Positions 36,969-45,474 of a stretch of DNA of 64,000 nt are shown one piece after another. The notes under the pieces are model-generated. The model made no database searches, was not told where the DNA came from, and saw only the letters and a list, made by a program, of their open reading frames with translations. Positions within the stretch are counted from its first letter, which is position 1. Each line of letters starts with the position of its first letter. The DNA is taken from contig NZ_JAKZEU010000004.1 in the NCBI RefSeq assembly GCF_024359525.1, positions 472,684 to 536,683 of the forward strand. Reading direction: 5' to 3'. The DNA comes from Paracoccus albicereus. Lineage in GTDB: Bacteria > Pseudomonadota > Alphaproteobacteria > Rhodobacterales > Rhodobacteraceae. The position numbers were made by a program, and so were the translations under genes.

Positions 36969-39900
36969 TCAGACCAAGATCGAGTTGACGATGTCGGTGG
37001 CGAGCAGGTCGGCCGCATCCAGTCCAGCAAGCAGCAGGTGATTAGTGCCGATCGTCAGTTCCAGGCCGCTTGCCGTGTCCACAAAGGCGTTTCTTGCCTC
37101 GGTGACGCTGGAGAAGCCGAAGCCCATCAATTCCAGCCGGTCGAGGCCGCTTGTGAAATCAAGGATCGTGTCGAAGGCATCGCCGACGCGGAAGACGAAG
37201 TGATCCGCACCTGCGCCGCCGGACAAGGTATCGTTGCCGCCCCTGCCCTCGAGATGATCGGCGGCGCTTCCTCCCAGAAGGATGTCCTTCGCGGCCCCCC
37301 CGATCAACTGTGCGCCCGCGATCAGGAAATCGACGGTCGCCGAATGCTGACCGACCGCGTCGAAGCCCAGCGAGATGGTACCGGCGTCAGACAAGGTCGC
37401 ACCATCGGCGCCGGTGATGTGGATCGGCGCCACGCCTTGCGTCTTGGGATCGATCAGAACCTCGCCCTTTCCTGCGAAGACGAAGCTTAGATCTGTTCCG
37501 TCGCCCGAGACCGAGATAAGGTCACCGCGCATTGGCATCGCGGCGATCCGCGTGACATCCGCCATGGTGCTGCCAAGCGTGATTTCGAACGTTCCGCCCG
37601 AGCGCGGAAGGAAAACGGAGTCGCCGTCCCAAGCATACCAGTTGGCGACCGACGCGATGTGACCTTCCTTGCCCATGTCCAGCGCGAAATGGCCCGCGTC
37701 GCTGGAGCCCACCGTCGCCGTCACGACATTCCCCGAGCGTGTTGCGGTCAGGCTGCTGTGGGAAAAGCTTTCGATGCGACGCGCGAGATCATCGCCCGTC
37801 ACGAATTCGGCGCCGTTGGCGAAGGCTGTCGCGATCAGTGTCTGGAACATCTGAAGGCTGTAGACCTGTGTCGGGTCACCCAGGTTCCAGTTCGTCGGGC
37901 CGTAATCGTGCCACGGGAACGCAAGTATCGGCGTCGTGCCGTTCGCGGTCAGCGTCGCGAATTCAGCCAGCCACGCGGCCTCGGCCTGAGCGGGCGTCAT
38001 ACCGGCCCATGCGATCAGCGAAAAATCGAACGACATGTTGGGCGCGAGGTAGACCTTGTCCGTTTCACCCGGCGTCAGGAAACCGAACGCCCCCGGATAA
38101 CCGGCCCCGGAACCGGAATATCCACCGCTGAGATAATCGAAGAAGTGGATCATCTCGCGTGTCGCATCGAGCCGCTCGGGTGCGCCCGGAACTGCCGCGC
38201 CGGTCAATTGCAGACCCAGCTCACGCTCGATGATCAGCTTGGAATATTCGAATTGGAACGTGTACGACGCCTCCAGCACCGCGCGCTCCAGCTCGGTCAG
38301 GGACAGGACGCTGACGGCTCCTGGATTTGCCGGATCCGTTCGGGCAAGCGTATCGGCCAGGATCGCATTGATCTGGCTGGCATTCATCTGCGAGAGCGCC
38401 GTGATCACGGCCGGATCGGCGTCACTGTGGGTGGCATACGGCGACCAGACCGGCACGCCACGATCAACGATACTACCATAGGCAGCGATGCGAGCCGCCA
38501 GCATCTCGTCCGTGATCGCGTCGGGCAGCAGCAGATTGGTATCGTGGGGATGGGTGTAGGAGTGCGAGCCGATCTCGCTCTCCAGCGCCAGGATGCGGTC
38601 ATAATAGGGCTTCGAGACCGCCCAGTCGGTCACCTGGTCGGGCCCGTAGGCCCCCACATTGATATAGTACGATCCGACGAACCCGTAATCCTTGTACCAT
38701 TTCTCGATGATCGGCAGCATCGCGTCATAGATTCCGGGATTCTGGTCCCTGACGTCCCAGACCTCCTGGGACTGATCCATGTCGTTTCGCGAATAGAAGA
38801 GCGACTCGTGCCGCGTCATCAAAAGCGACACGTCGGGCGCGTTGTCCTGCAGCACCCAGTCGATCGCCTCGCCGAGGATGTTGTTGTTGCCCATGATCGC
38901 GTCGGTAGCGAAATGGACGTTCCGCCCGCCTGTCTGCGTCGCGATCACCGCGTCGTGGATTCCGCCGGTCACGACCTGCTGGAACAGGACCTGACCGGAG
39001 CCGGTCGTGTCGGTGAAGTTGAGGTAGCTGTTGTTGGCGTAGTTGCCGACGATCTGGTTGGCCGCGTAGCCGTCGAAGATCGGGTTGGCCGCGCCAGTCG
39101 CCTGAAGGGTGACGCCGCTGGTGCTGCCGAAGCCTTCCAGCGTGACACCCAGCAAGGATTTCATGCGGGCGTACGAGTCCCCTGCAAGCGCCGCGCCGGT
39201 TTCATCATTGGTCAGGAAATTGCCCGCCGCGATCAGGCCAACACCATAATCCTGCACCGCCGTCGCCAGCGAGGCGGCGATGGCGCCGACCTGGGATGAC
39301 TGCGCGTGCGAGAAACCGGGGAAAACGATCGCGTCGTAACCGGCCAAGGCCGCCGGGTTCAGCAGATCCGCCTCGGTCAGAAGATCGAAGGGGATGCCGG
39401 CCTGCATCGCCTGGTTCTGTGCGGCCATGAACAACTGGCCATAAGCCGTCTTGTCGTAGAAATGGTCGGCCGTGGTGGCGGAGTAGACGATCGCGATACG
39501 GCTTTCGGGGGCGTCCACAGGCCCGGTCGGTGCGGGCGGTGCCCCGACGACCAGGTTCGCGCTGGCATAGTCGCCCGGAAGGAAGACGGCATCGTTCAGG
39601 TCGGCGAGAACGCGAACCTGATCCGGTGAACCGGCCAGCAGGCTCTTTGACACGGCGACTTCGAAGCCAGAGCCGTCGGCGCTGCGTCCGAATTCCAGAT
39701 CGGCCACGAAGGTGCCGCCCGCCGCGCCGCTATACAGCTTCGCCTGTCCGTCGGCCGTGATGTTGATGTTGTATTCCGCGCCGCCTGCCCATCCCCAAAT
39801 CTGATAGCCGGTGGCACTGTTCAGATCGGTGTCCAGCCAGATCGTCGTATTGGCTCCGACTGCGGCGCCGTTCGCGTCGATGGCGAAGACGTAAGCATCG

Positions 39901-41474
39901 CCGCCGCCTGCATCCTTCACAAGCTGGCCGCGCAGCTCATGGCCAGCCTGGGTCGTCAGCAGGGTAGCGCTGGTCCATTCGGACAGCGAACCGTCCAGAG
40001 TCACGCCCCCGACGATCGCCGGCGGCAGCTCACCCACCACGAAATTCGCAGTGGCGTAGCTGTTCGGGATGAATACGGAGTCGTTGACGTCCGCATAGAC
40101 GCGGGTCGAGCTCGACCCGTTCAGCAAGGACTGATCGACTGCGAATTCGACCGTCTTGCCGTCTGCGCTGCGGGCGTAGTCCAGTTCGGCGACAAGCGTC
40201 TGACCGGCTCCACCGCTGTAAAGCCGCGCAACACCGTCAGCGCCGATGTTGATGTTGTACTCGGCCCCGACCGCCCAGCCCCAGACTTGATAGCCCGTGG
40301 TCCCGTCGCGGTCCGTGTCCAGCCAGATCGTCGTTCCCGAACCGATCTGATCAGCGGTGCTGGTGATGGCGAAGGTGTAGGTGCCGCTTTGCAGATCACC
40401 GTGGAGGGCATAGCCTGCAGCGCCGGTTTCGGCGCTGTCCAGCCGCGTGGACGCCGCCCAGTCCGAAAGGTCGCCATCCAGCGTCTTGCCGCCGGCCTGT
40501 ACGACGGGCGCGCTGCCGACAAGAAGATTGGCGGTCTCGTATGAATTCGGGATGAAGACGCTGTCATTGACGTCGGCATAGACGCGGACTTGCGACGGAC
40601 TTCCCGCCAGCAGTTCCTGCGGCACGGCAAGCTCCAGCACGGTACCGCCGGCGCCCAGCGTATAGGTCAGATCCGCCACGAAGGTCTGCCCGGCCGCGCC
40701 GGAATACAGGCGGGCCACACCATCGGCGTCGAAGTTGACGTTGTATTCGGCTCCGCCGGTGAAGCCCCAGATCTGGTAGCCGGTGCCACGATCCAGGTCG
40801 GCGTCGATCCAGATCGTCGTTCCCGCTCCGATCGCCGCACCATCGGTCGAAATGGCGAAGACATACGTGTTGGCCGTGAGGTCGCCGTGGAAAGCGTAAC
40901 CCGCCGCCGCCGTCGCTGAGGTATCGAGCCGCGTGTCGGCGCCCCAATCACCCAGATGTCCGTCGAAGGTCTTGTCACCGATCACGGGTGCGGGGGCGGG
41001 GGGCGAGACGATGAGATTGGCTGTGGCATAGCTGTTCGGCACGAACGCCGCGTCATTCACATCCGCATAGACCCGGACGGATTCGGGCGAGCCGGCGAGC
41101 AGTCCGCGATCGATCCGAAACTCGAGAACGTGGCCGTCGCTGCTGCGCGCCTCTTCTAGCTCGGCCACCAGGACCTGCTCGGGACCGCCCGAGAATAGCC
41201 GAGCCGACCCGTCTGCCGCGATCTCGACGTGATATTCGGCGCCGCCGGCCCAGCCCCAGATCTGGTAGCCGGTGTTGCGGTTCAGATCGACGTCCAGCCA
41301 TAACGTGGTGTTGTCACCGATGACGGCATTGTCGGCGGTCATTGCGAAGTAAAGATAATTGTCTTCGACGGTCCCCCAAAGCCCAAAGCCCGGCGTCCCC
41401 GTCGCGGGCGTGTCGAGTCGCGCAGTCGTGGACCATTCGGACATTGAGCCGTCGATCGTCGTCATCTGCGCCAC
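36969..41474 (-). CDS. Giant RTX protein with four CBM-like repeats and a PelA/Agd3-like deacetylase domain
   Basis: 1501 residues, no Sec or Tat signal. Residues 1-640 are four tandem modules of about 160 residues, beta-sandwich and carbohydrate-binding-like. Residues 655-870 form a Rossmann-like domain (IAIVYSATTADHF, GYDAIVFPGFSH). Residues 885-1240 form a deacetylase domain with SRNDMD (Asp898, Asp900) and GSHSYTHPHDT (His971, His975). Residues about 1395-1430 carry RTX repeats (GGSAADHLEGRGGNDTLSGG), then an M10-like C-terminus. The D-x-D to H-x3-H spacing (71 residues) equals that of PelA (Asp530 to His600). I infer a type I-secreted deacetylase acting on the secreted polymer. It is the first gene before glmM-glmS-galE. 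Confidence 0.85.
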   Translation of the reverse strand: MAQMTTIDGSMSEWSTTARLDTPATGTPGFGLWGTVEDNYLYFAMTADNAVIGDNTTLWLDVDLNRNTGYQIWGWAGGAEYHVEIAADGSARLFSGGPEQVLVAELEEARSSDGHVLEFRIDRGLLAGSPESVRVYADVNDAAFVPNSYATANLIVSPPAPAPVIGDKTFDGHLGDWGADTRLDTSATAAAGYAFHGDLTANTYVFAISTDGAAIGAGTTIWIDADLDRGTGYQIWGFTGGAEYNVNFDADGVARLYSGAAGQTFVADLTYTLGAGGTVLELAVPQELLAGSPSQVRVYADVNDSVFIPNSYETANLLVGSAPVVQAGGKTLDGDLSDWAASTRLDSAETGAAGYALHGDLQSGTYTFAITSTADQIGSGTTIWLDTDRDGTTGYQVWGWAVGAEYNINIGADGVARLYSGGAGQTLVAELDYARSADGKTVEFAVDQSLLNGSSSTRVYADVNDSVFIPNSYATANFVVGELPPAIVGGVTLDGSLSEWTSATLLTTQAGHELRGQLVKDAGGGDAYVFAIDANGAAVGANTTIWLDTDLNSATGYQIWGWAGGAEYNINITADGQAKLYSGAAGGTFVADLEFGRSADGSGFEVAVSKSLLAGSPDQVRVLADLNDAVFLPGDYASANLVVGAPPAPTGPVDAPESRIAIVYSATTADHFYDKTAYGQLFMAAQNQAMQAGIPFDLLTEADLLNPAALAGYDAIVFPGFSHAQSSQVGAIAASLATAVQDYGVGLIAAGNFLTNDETGAALAGDSYARMKSLLGVTLEGFGSTSGVTLQATGAANPIFDGYAANQIVGNYANNSYLNFTDTTGSGQVLFQQVVTGGIHDAVIATQTGGRNVHFATDAIMGNNNILGEAIDWVLQDNAPDVSLLMTRHESLFYSRNDMDQSQEVWDVRDQNPGIYDAMLPIIEKWYKDYGFVGSYYINVGAYGPDQVTDWAVSKPYYDRILALESEIGSHSYTHPHDTNLLLPDAITDEMLAARIAAYGSIVDRGVPVWSPYATHSDADPAVITALSQMNASQINAILADTLARTDPANPGAVSVLSLTELERAVLEASYTFQFEYSKLIIERELGLQLTGAAVPGAPERLDATREMIHFFDYLSGGYSGSGAGYPGAFGFLTPGETDKVYLAPNMSFDFSLIAWAGMTPAQAEAAWLAEFATLTANGTTPILAFPWHDYGPTNWNLGDPTQVYSLQMFQTLIATAFANGAEFVTGDDLARRIESFSHSSLTATRSGNVVTATVGSSDAGHFALDMGKEGHIASVANWYAWDGDSVFLPRSGGTFEITLGSTMADVTRIAAMPMRGDLISVSGDGTDLSFVFAGKGEVLIDPKTQGVAPIHITGADGATLSDAGTISLGFDAVGQHSATVDFLIAGAQLIGGAAKDILLGGSAADHLEGRGGNDTLSGGAGADHFVFRVGDAFDTILDFTSGLDRLELMGFGFSSVTEARNAFVDTASGLELTIGTNHLLLAGLDAADLLATDIVNSILV
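39550..41465 (-). repeat. Four tandem CBM-like repeats within the RTX deacetylase gene
   Basis: Four copies of about 480 bp (starting near 41460, 40985, 40490 and 40010, reading leftward). Each encodes DGxLxxW, GYQxWGWxxGAEYNI, ARLYSGGAGQTxVAEL and RVYADVNDxxFIPNSYATANLxV. The copies are similar in DNA as well as protein, which points to fairly recent internal duplication. The fold resembles CBM9/DOMON-type beta sandwiches; their ligand is unknown. Confidence 0.85.
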
Positions 41475-41833
41475 TCCAATCTGTGTCCGGCCGGAGAATC
41501 CGCCTAAGACCGTGATTCCGTGGGCTGATCATCCCGCCGCCGCGGGCTCTCGATCAACGAACGCGACGGCGAATCGCCATCGGGACGAGGGACTGACGAA
41601 CCGGATAACGCCGAAAGGTTAGTGGGTGATGCGACGCTTGGTTTGGCACCGCTGTGGGCGCTTCACCGCATATTTATGTCGACGGATGCAGTCAGACGGC
41701 TTCTGTTCCCGACCTGAGCGAGATGATGGAAACCGTCTGACTGACCTTTGGGTGTAGATGCCAAAGCGTTGATCACTGATCCGTCGAAGACTGATTCACG
41801 CCGATTCGCTCTTCGCGATCCCGCCGATGTGCC
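41475..41833. promoter_or_regulatory. Intergenic region upstream of the RTX operon, with an 11-bp inverted repeat
   Basis: 359 bases with no credible gene between the RTX deacetylase start and the EmrB-like stop. It should hold the RTX-operon promoter near 41475-41620. A perfect inverted repeat, CAGTCAGACGG (41689-41699) and CCGTCTGACTG (41733-41743), has a 33-base spacer and lies just after the emrB-like gene, so it may be a long terminator hairpin or a paired regulatory site. Confidence 0.5.
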
Positions 41834-43420
41834 TCAGTGTCCACCGCCCGCGGCGGCACCCTTGGCTGGAGGACGCATCAGCAGCGCGCCGAGCGCGAGC
41901 GTCGCGAAAAGAACCGTGATCAGCAGGAACACGTCGATGAAGGACATGATCGTCGCCTGACCCCGAACCCGAGCGGCCATCTGCATCAGCGCTCCAGTCT
42001 GCCCGTCCAGCCCCCGCGCCGAAAGCGATCTTGCCATTCCGTCCAGCTGCGAAACAGCCTCGGCATTGGTCCAGGCGACCGCCTCTCGCAAGCGCTCGCG
42101 GTGCAGCGCGCCGCGATCCGTCAAAAGCGTGTTGATGACGGCAAGGCCCACCGCGCCGCCCAAGTTGCGGGTCAGGTTATAAAGGCCCGAGGCTCCCTTC
42201 ATCTTGTCCGGCGGCAAGGTCCCTAGGGCAAGGTTGTTGATCGGCACCATGCACAGCATCAGCGACAGGCCACGAAGGATCTGGGGTGCCAGAAGCTCGC
42301 GGAAATCCCAGTCGGCCGTCAGCCCGGTCAGCATCCATGTCGATGTGGCGAAACCCAGAAAGCCCACAAGCAGCATCACCCGAAGATCGATCCTCGAGGC
42401 CATGAAGCCTGCCAGCGGCGCGCCCGCGAACATCGCCAGACCAGAGACGAAGACCGTCTCGCCGATCATCAGGCTGTCGTAGCCGCGCACCGACCCTAGA
42501 TAGAGGGGGTAAAGGTAGGTCAGTCCGTAAAGACCGACCCCCATCGTGAAGCTGAAGACCGAACCAACCGCGAAGTTGATGTCCCGAAAGGCCGAGAAGT
42601 CGACGATGGGCTCATCACGCGTGAATGCCCGCCAGAACGTGACGATGCCCCCGATGACCATGACCAACGCCAGGACCGCGACAACATGATCCGAAAGCCA
42701 GTCGTTGGACGGCCCCTCTTCCAGCACGTATTCCAGTCCGCCGAGGAAGGCGGCGAGCGCCCCCAGTCCGATCCAGTCAAAGCGATCGAATAGGCTCCAG
42801 TTCGGGCGATCGAAATCGATCATGCTCCAGGCGCCCAAGGTGACGAAGATGCCGGGGATGACGTTGACCAAGAACAGCCAGTGCCACGACAGCGCATGGC
42901 TGAGATAGCCGCCCACGGTCGGACCGACGGTCGGTGCGAGCGTCGCGATCAGTCCGATAATCGGCGAGACGACGTTGCGCTTGGACGGGGGAAAAATCGT
43001 GAAGGCGGCCGCAAAAACGGACGGGATCATGCCGCCGCCCAGAAATCCCTGTAGCGCGCGCCAGACGATCATCTCGTTGATGGATCCGGCGGTCGCGCAC
43101 ATGAGCGAAGCAGCGGTAAAGCCCGCCGCCGAGACCGCAAACAGGATCCGGGTGGACATCATCCGCCCCAGAAATCCCGACAACGGAATCATCACGACCT
43201 CGGCGATGAGATATGAGGTCTGGACCCAGCTGATCTCGTCAGGCGAGGCGCCTAGACCGGCCTGAATGTCCGGCAGCGACGCCGATACAATCTGGATGTC
43301 GAGGATCGCCATGAACATCCCCAGCACCATCACCATGAAGGCGGCGATGCGGCGCGGTGTCAGTTCGGGCGGCGCAGAATGGTCCGGTGATGCAGCCGCT
43401 GCGGCGTCGGTCGAGGCCAT
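41834..43420 (-). CDS. emrB: EmrB/QacA-type multidrug efflux MFS transporter (DHA2)
   Basis: 528 residues with fourteen expected membrane segments. Signatures: MFMAILDIQIVSASLPDIQAG in segment 1, SWVQTSYLIAEVVMIPLSGFLGR, and GPTVGGYLSHALSWHWLFLVNVIPG (motif C). The C-terminus is alanine/glycine-rich. It works as a proton-driven pump with the adaptor encoded five bases upstream. The operon is probably controlled by the divergent TetR protein. Confidence 0.92.
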   Translation of the reverse strand: MASTDAAAAASPDHSAPPELTPRRIAAFMVMVLGMFMAILDIQIVSASLPDIQAGLGASPDEISWVQTSYLIAEVVMIPLSGFLGRMMSTRILFAVSAAGFTAASLMCATAGSINEMIVWRALQGFLGGGMIPSVFAAAFTIFPPSKRNVVSPIIGLIATLAPTVGPTVGGYLSHALSWHWLFLVNVIPGIFVTLGAWSMIDFDRPNWSLFDRFDWIGLGALAAFLGGLEYVLEEGPSNDWLSDHVVAVLALVMVIGGIVTFWRAFTRDEPIVDFSAFRDINFAVGSVFSFTMGVGLYGLTYLYPLYLGSVRGYDSLMIGETVFVSGLAMFAGAPLAGFMASRIDLRVMLLVGFLGFATSTWMLTGLTADWDFRELLAPQILRGLSLMLCMVPINNLALGTLPPDKMKGASGLYNLTRNLGGAVGLAVINTLLTDRGALHRERLREAVAWTNAEAVSQLDGMARSLSARGLDGQTGALMQMAARVRGQATIMSFIDVFLLITVLFATLALGALLMRPPAKGAAAGGGH

Positions 43421-43425
43421 GGCCC

Positions 43426-44580
43426 CTACTCCGCGGCGGTCGTCGCGATCGGGGTCTCGCCCCCGTTCCGTGTGTCGATGGCGATCTCAGTCGAAAGGCC
43501 TGCGCGCAGCGCGCCGGAGGCCAGCGCATCCTCCGGAATCGCGATCCTGACCGGGACGCGCTGGACGATCTTTGTGAAGTTACCGGTCGCGTTTTCTGCC
43601 GGCAGCAACGAGAAAACCGCCCCGGTCGCAGGCGAGATCGAGGCGACATGACCGATATAGGTCTGGCCCGGCAGGGCGTCGAAGGTCATCTCGACCTCAG
43701 CGCCGTTCGCGATCCCGGCCATTTGCGTTTCCTTAAGGTTCGCCTCGACATAAAGGCTGCCGTCCGGAACCAGTGCGGCCAACCGCGTGCCTGGCGTCAC
43801 CAGATCGCCCGGCTCCAGCGTCATGTTGGCGACGATCCCGTTGGCGGGCGCGGTCAGGACCGTCAGATCCAGATCGCGCTGCGCCTGATCGACGGCAACC
43901 TTCAGTTCCTGGCGCTGACCCTCTGCCTCGGCGCGCTGAGCTTGCAGGACAGCAACCTGAGCCTCGGCGCTGGTGATGGCGGCCTTCGCCCCGGCAACTC
44001 CGGCGCGCGCGACGTCGAACGCCTCGTTCGCGCTGTCGAGCTGTGCCTGGCTGGTGACGTTGCCCGAAGCGAGCCTGCGGGCGCGATCGGCATTGGTGCT
44101 GGCGGTGCGCAGTTGCGCCTCGGCGGTGTCGCGTGCGGCTTCGGCTTGCGTGACGGCAGCGCGGGCCGCATCAATCTGCGCATCGATGCGGATCAGCGTC
44201 TGGCCAGCCGTTTCCCACCGGCTTTTCGCGGTCGCCAGCGCGTTTCGCGAGTCGCCGTCATCCAACCGAACCAGCACATCGCCGGCCGAGACGTGTTGGT
44301 TTGAACGGACCGGTACGTCGGCCACATAGCCATCGACCCGTGCGCTGATCATGGTGATATCGGCGGCGACATAGGCGTCGTCGGTCTTTTCAAGAAAGCG
44401 GCCCGTCATCCACCACTGGCTGCCGAACCAGCCACCCGCACAAAGCGCGGCGATGACCACAACGGGCAGCACATTGCGAAACATCGACCGCTTCTTCGCG
44501 GGCGGTTCAGCACTGGTCTCAGGGATTGCAGCAGGCGTGGCTGCGCTGGAATCGGGGACGGGGCGATCGTGCCGGGACAT
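43426..44580 (-). CDS. emrA: EmrA/HlyD-family periplasmic adaptor of the efflux pump
   Basis: 384 residues from ATG 44580 (AAAGG upstream); an ATG eight codons earlier is possible but would lie in the first operator. One N-terminal membrane anchor (VLPVVVIAALCAGGWFGSQW) is followed by a lipoyl/HlyD barrel (RVDGYVADVPVRSNQHVSAGDVLVRLDD), a coiled-coil hairpin and a beta domain (TAPANGIVANMTLEPGDLVTPG). It bridges EmrB to an outer-membrane channel encoded elsewhere. The closeness to EmrB makes a role in RTX secretion unlikely. Confidence 0.92.
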   Translation of the reverse strand: MSRHDRPVPDSSAATPAAIPETSAEPPAKKRSMFRNVLPVVVIAALCAGGWFGSQWWMTGRFLEKTDDAYVAADITMISARVDGYVADVPVRSNQHVSAGDVLVRLDDGDSRNALATAKSRWETAGQTLIRIDAQIDAARAAVTQAEAARDTAEAQLRTASTNADRARRLASGNVTSQAQLDSANEAFDVARAGVAGAKAAITSAEAQVAVLQAQRAEAEGQRQELKVAVDQAQRDLDLTVLTAPANGIVANMTLEPGDLVTPGTRLAALVPDGSLYVEANLKETQMAGIANGAEVEMTFDALPGQTYIGHVASISPATGAVFSLLPAENATGNFTKIVQRVPVRIAIPEDALASGALRAGLSTEIAIDTRNGGETPIATTAAE

Positions 44581-44602
44581 CGAACAGCCTTTCGAAAAGC
44601 TC

Positions 44603-44622
44603 ATCGAACCGATTGGTTCGAT
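44603..44622. promoter_or_regulatory. TetR-type operator, efflux-side copy
   Basis: Inverted repeat ATCGAACCGATTGGTTCGAT with 8-bp perfect arms around GATT. It lies just upstream of the emrA-like start, where a bound repressor would block the pump promoter or early transcript. Confidence 0.85.
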
Positions 44623-44660
44623 CGCAATCTAGTCAAACTTCGGTCCAGCTTCAAGCCTTT

Positions 44661-44680
44661 ATCGAACCGATCGGTTCGAT
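44661..44680. promoter_or_regulatory. TetR-type operator, regulator-side copy
   Basis: Perfect 20-bp palindrome ATCGAACCGATCGGTTCGAT, one base different from the other copy, with centres 58 bases apart. It is followed directly by TATATG, a possible -10 for the tetR-like gene, so autorepression is likely. Confidence 0.85.
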
Positions 44681-44705
44681 TATATGCGGAGCAGGAGAAC
44701 ACCTG

Positions 44706-45389
44706 ATGACCGAACACGTTTCAACCGAAAAACCCTCGCCTGCCCCGCCCAACTCGAGTGGACGGCACGCTGCCGGCGCCGACCCGGCCAAGCGCGAACA
44801 GATCCTGGCGGGCGCCAAGTCCGTCTTCATGACGAAAGGCTTCGACGCAGCCGGGGTCAACGACATCTGCCGCGCTGCCGGCGTCTCGAAAAGCACCCTC
44901 TATGTCTATTTCGAGAACAAGGAGGATCTGTTTGAGAGCATGGTCGAGGCGCAGCGCGACCGTCTGTTCGCCGGCGCCAGTACCGCGCTGTCCGAGCCGC
45001 TGACGACAGAGGAGACATTGCGTCGCTACGGCACAGCCCTTGCCGAGATCCTATGTTCGGATCAGGTTCTGCGCGCGCATCGCATCGTCGTCGGGATCGC
45101 CGAGCGCATGCCGGAGATCGGCGCGCGCTTCTATGCTGCTGGCGCGATGCATGCGCAGTCCGCACTGGCAGATTTTCTGCGCCGCAGGGTCGAGTCCGGT
45201 GATCTGGCCATTCCGGATGTCGAACTCTCAGCCGCACAATTCATAGAACTCGCGACATCCAACCTATGGAAACCCCGGCTCTTTGGTCGCGAAACGAGGC
45301 CACCCACTGACACAGAGATCGCCCGTTCGGTGACCGCGGCGGTGACGATGTTTCTTGCGGCGTACGGTGTTAAGCACGGCGGTTCGTGA
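44706..45389 (+). CDS. TetR-family repressor of the efflux operon
   Basis: 227 residues from ATG 44706 with AGGAG nearby. An N-terminal HTH (AKREQILAGAKSVFMTKGFDAAGVNDICRAAGVSKSTLYVYFENKEDLF region, residues about 28-80) precedes a C-terminal AefR-like ligand domain. It is divergent from emrAB with two near-identical palindromes between them. Ligand unknown, probably a pump substrate. Confidence 0.92.
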   Translation: MTEHVSTEKPSPAPPNSSGRHAAGADPAKREQILAGAKSVFMTKGFDAAGVNDICRAAGVSKSTLYVYFENKEDLFESMVEAQRDRLFAGASTALSEPLTTEETLRRYGTALAEILCSDQVLRAHRIVVGIAERMPEIGARFYAAGAMHAQSALADFLRRRVESGDLAIPDVELSAAQFIELATSNLWKPRLFGRETRPPTDTEIARSVTAAVTMFLAAYGVKHGGS

Positions 45390-45474
45390 AGGACGTGAAA
45401 GGGCTGGGGGTCCAGCCACGGCGACTATTCGGTGCAGCAAGAATCCTGTCTCAGCGAGCAGCCGGTATCTTGTT

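Noticed and set aside
37659..39299. 546-codon open frame on the plus strand inside the RTX deacetylase gene
   Set aside because: Arg/Asp/His-rich with no family pattern, exactly antisense to a well-supported gene; a GC-skew shadow. The same applies to 10760-12343, 12501-14174 and 14794-16440.
43426..44580. HlyD-family protein as the type I secretion adaptor for the RTX proteins
   Set aside because: It is paired with an EmrB-type MFS pump and a TetR operator pair, with no ABC exporter nearby.
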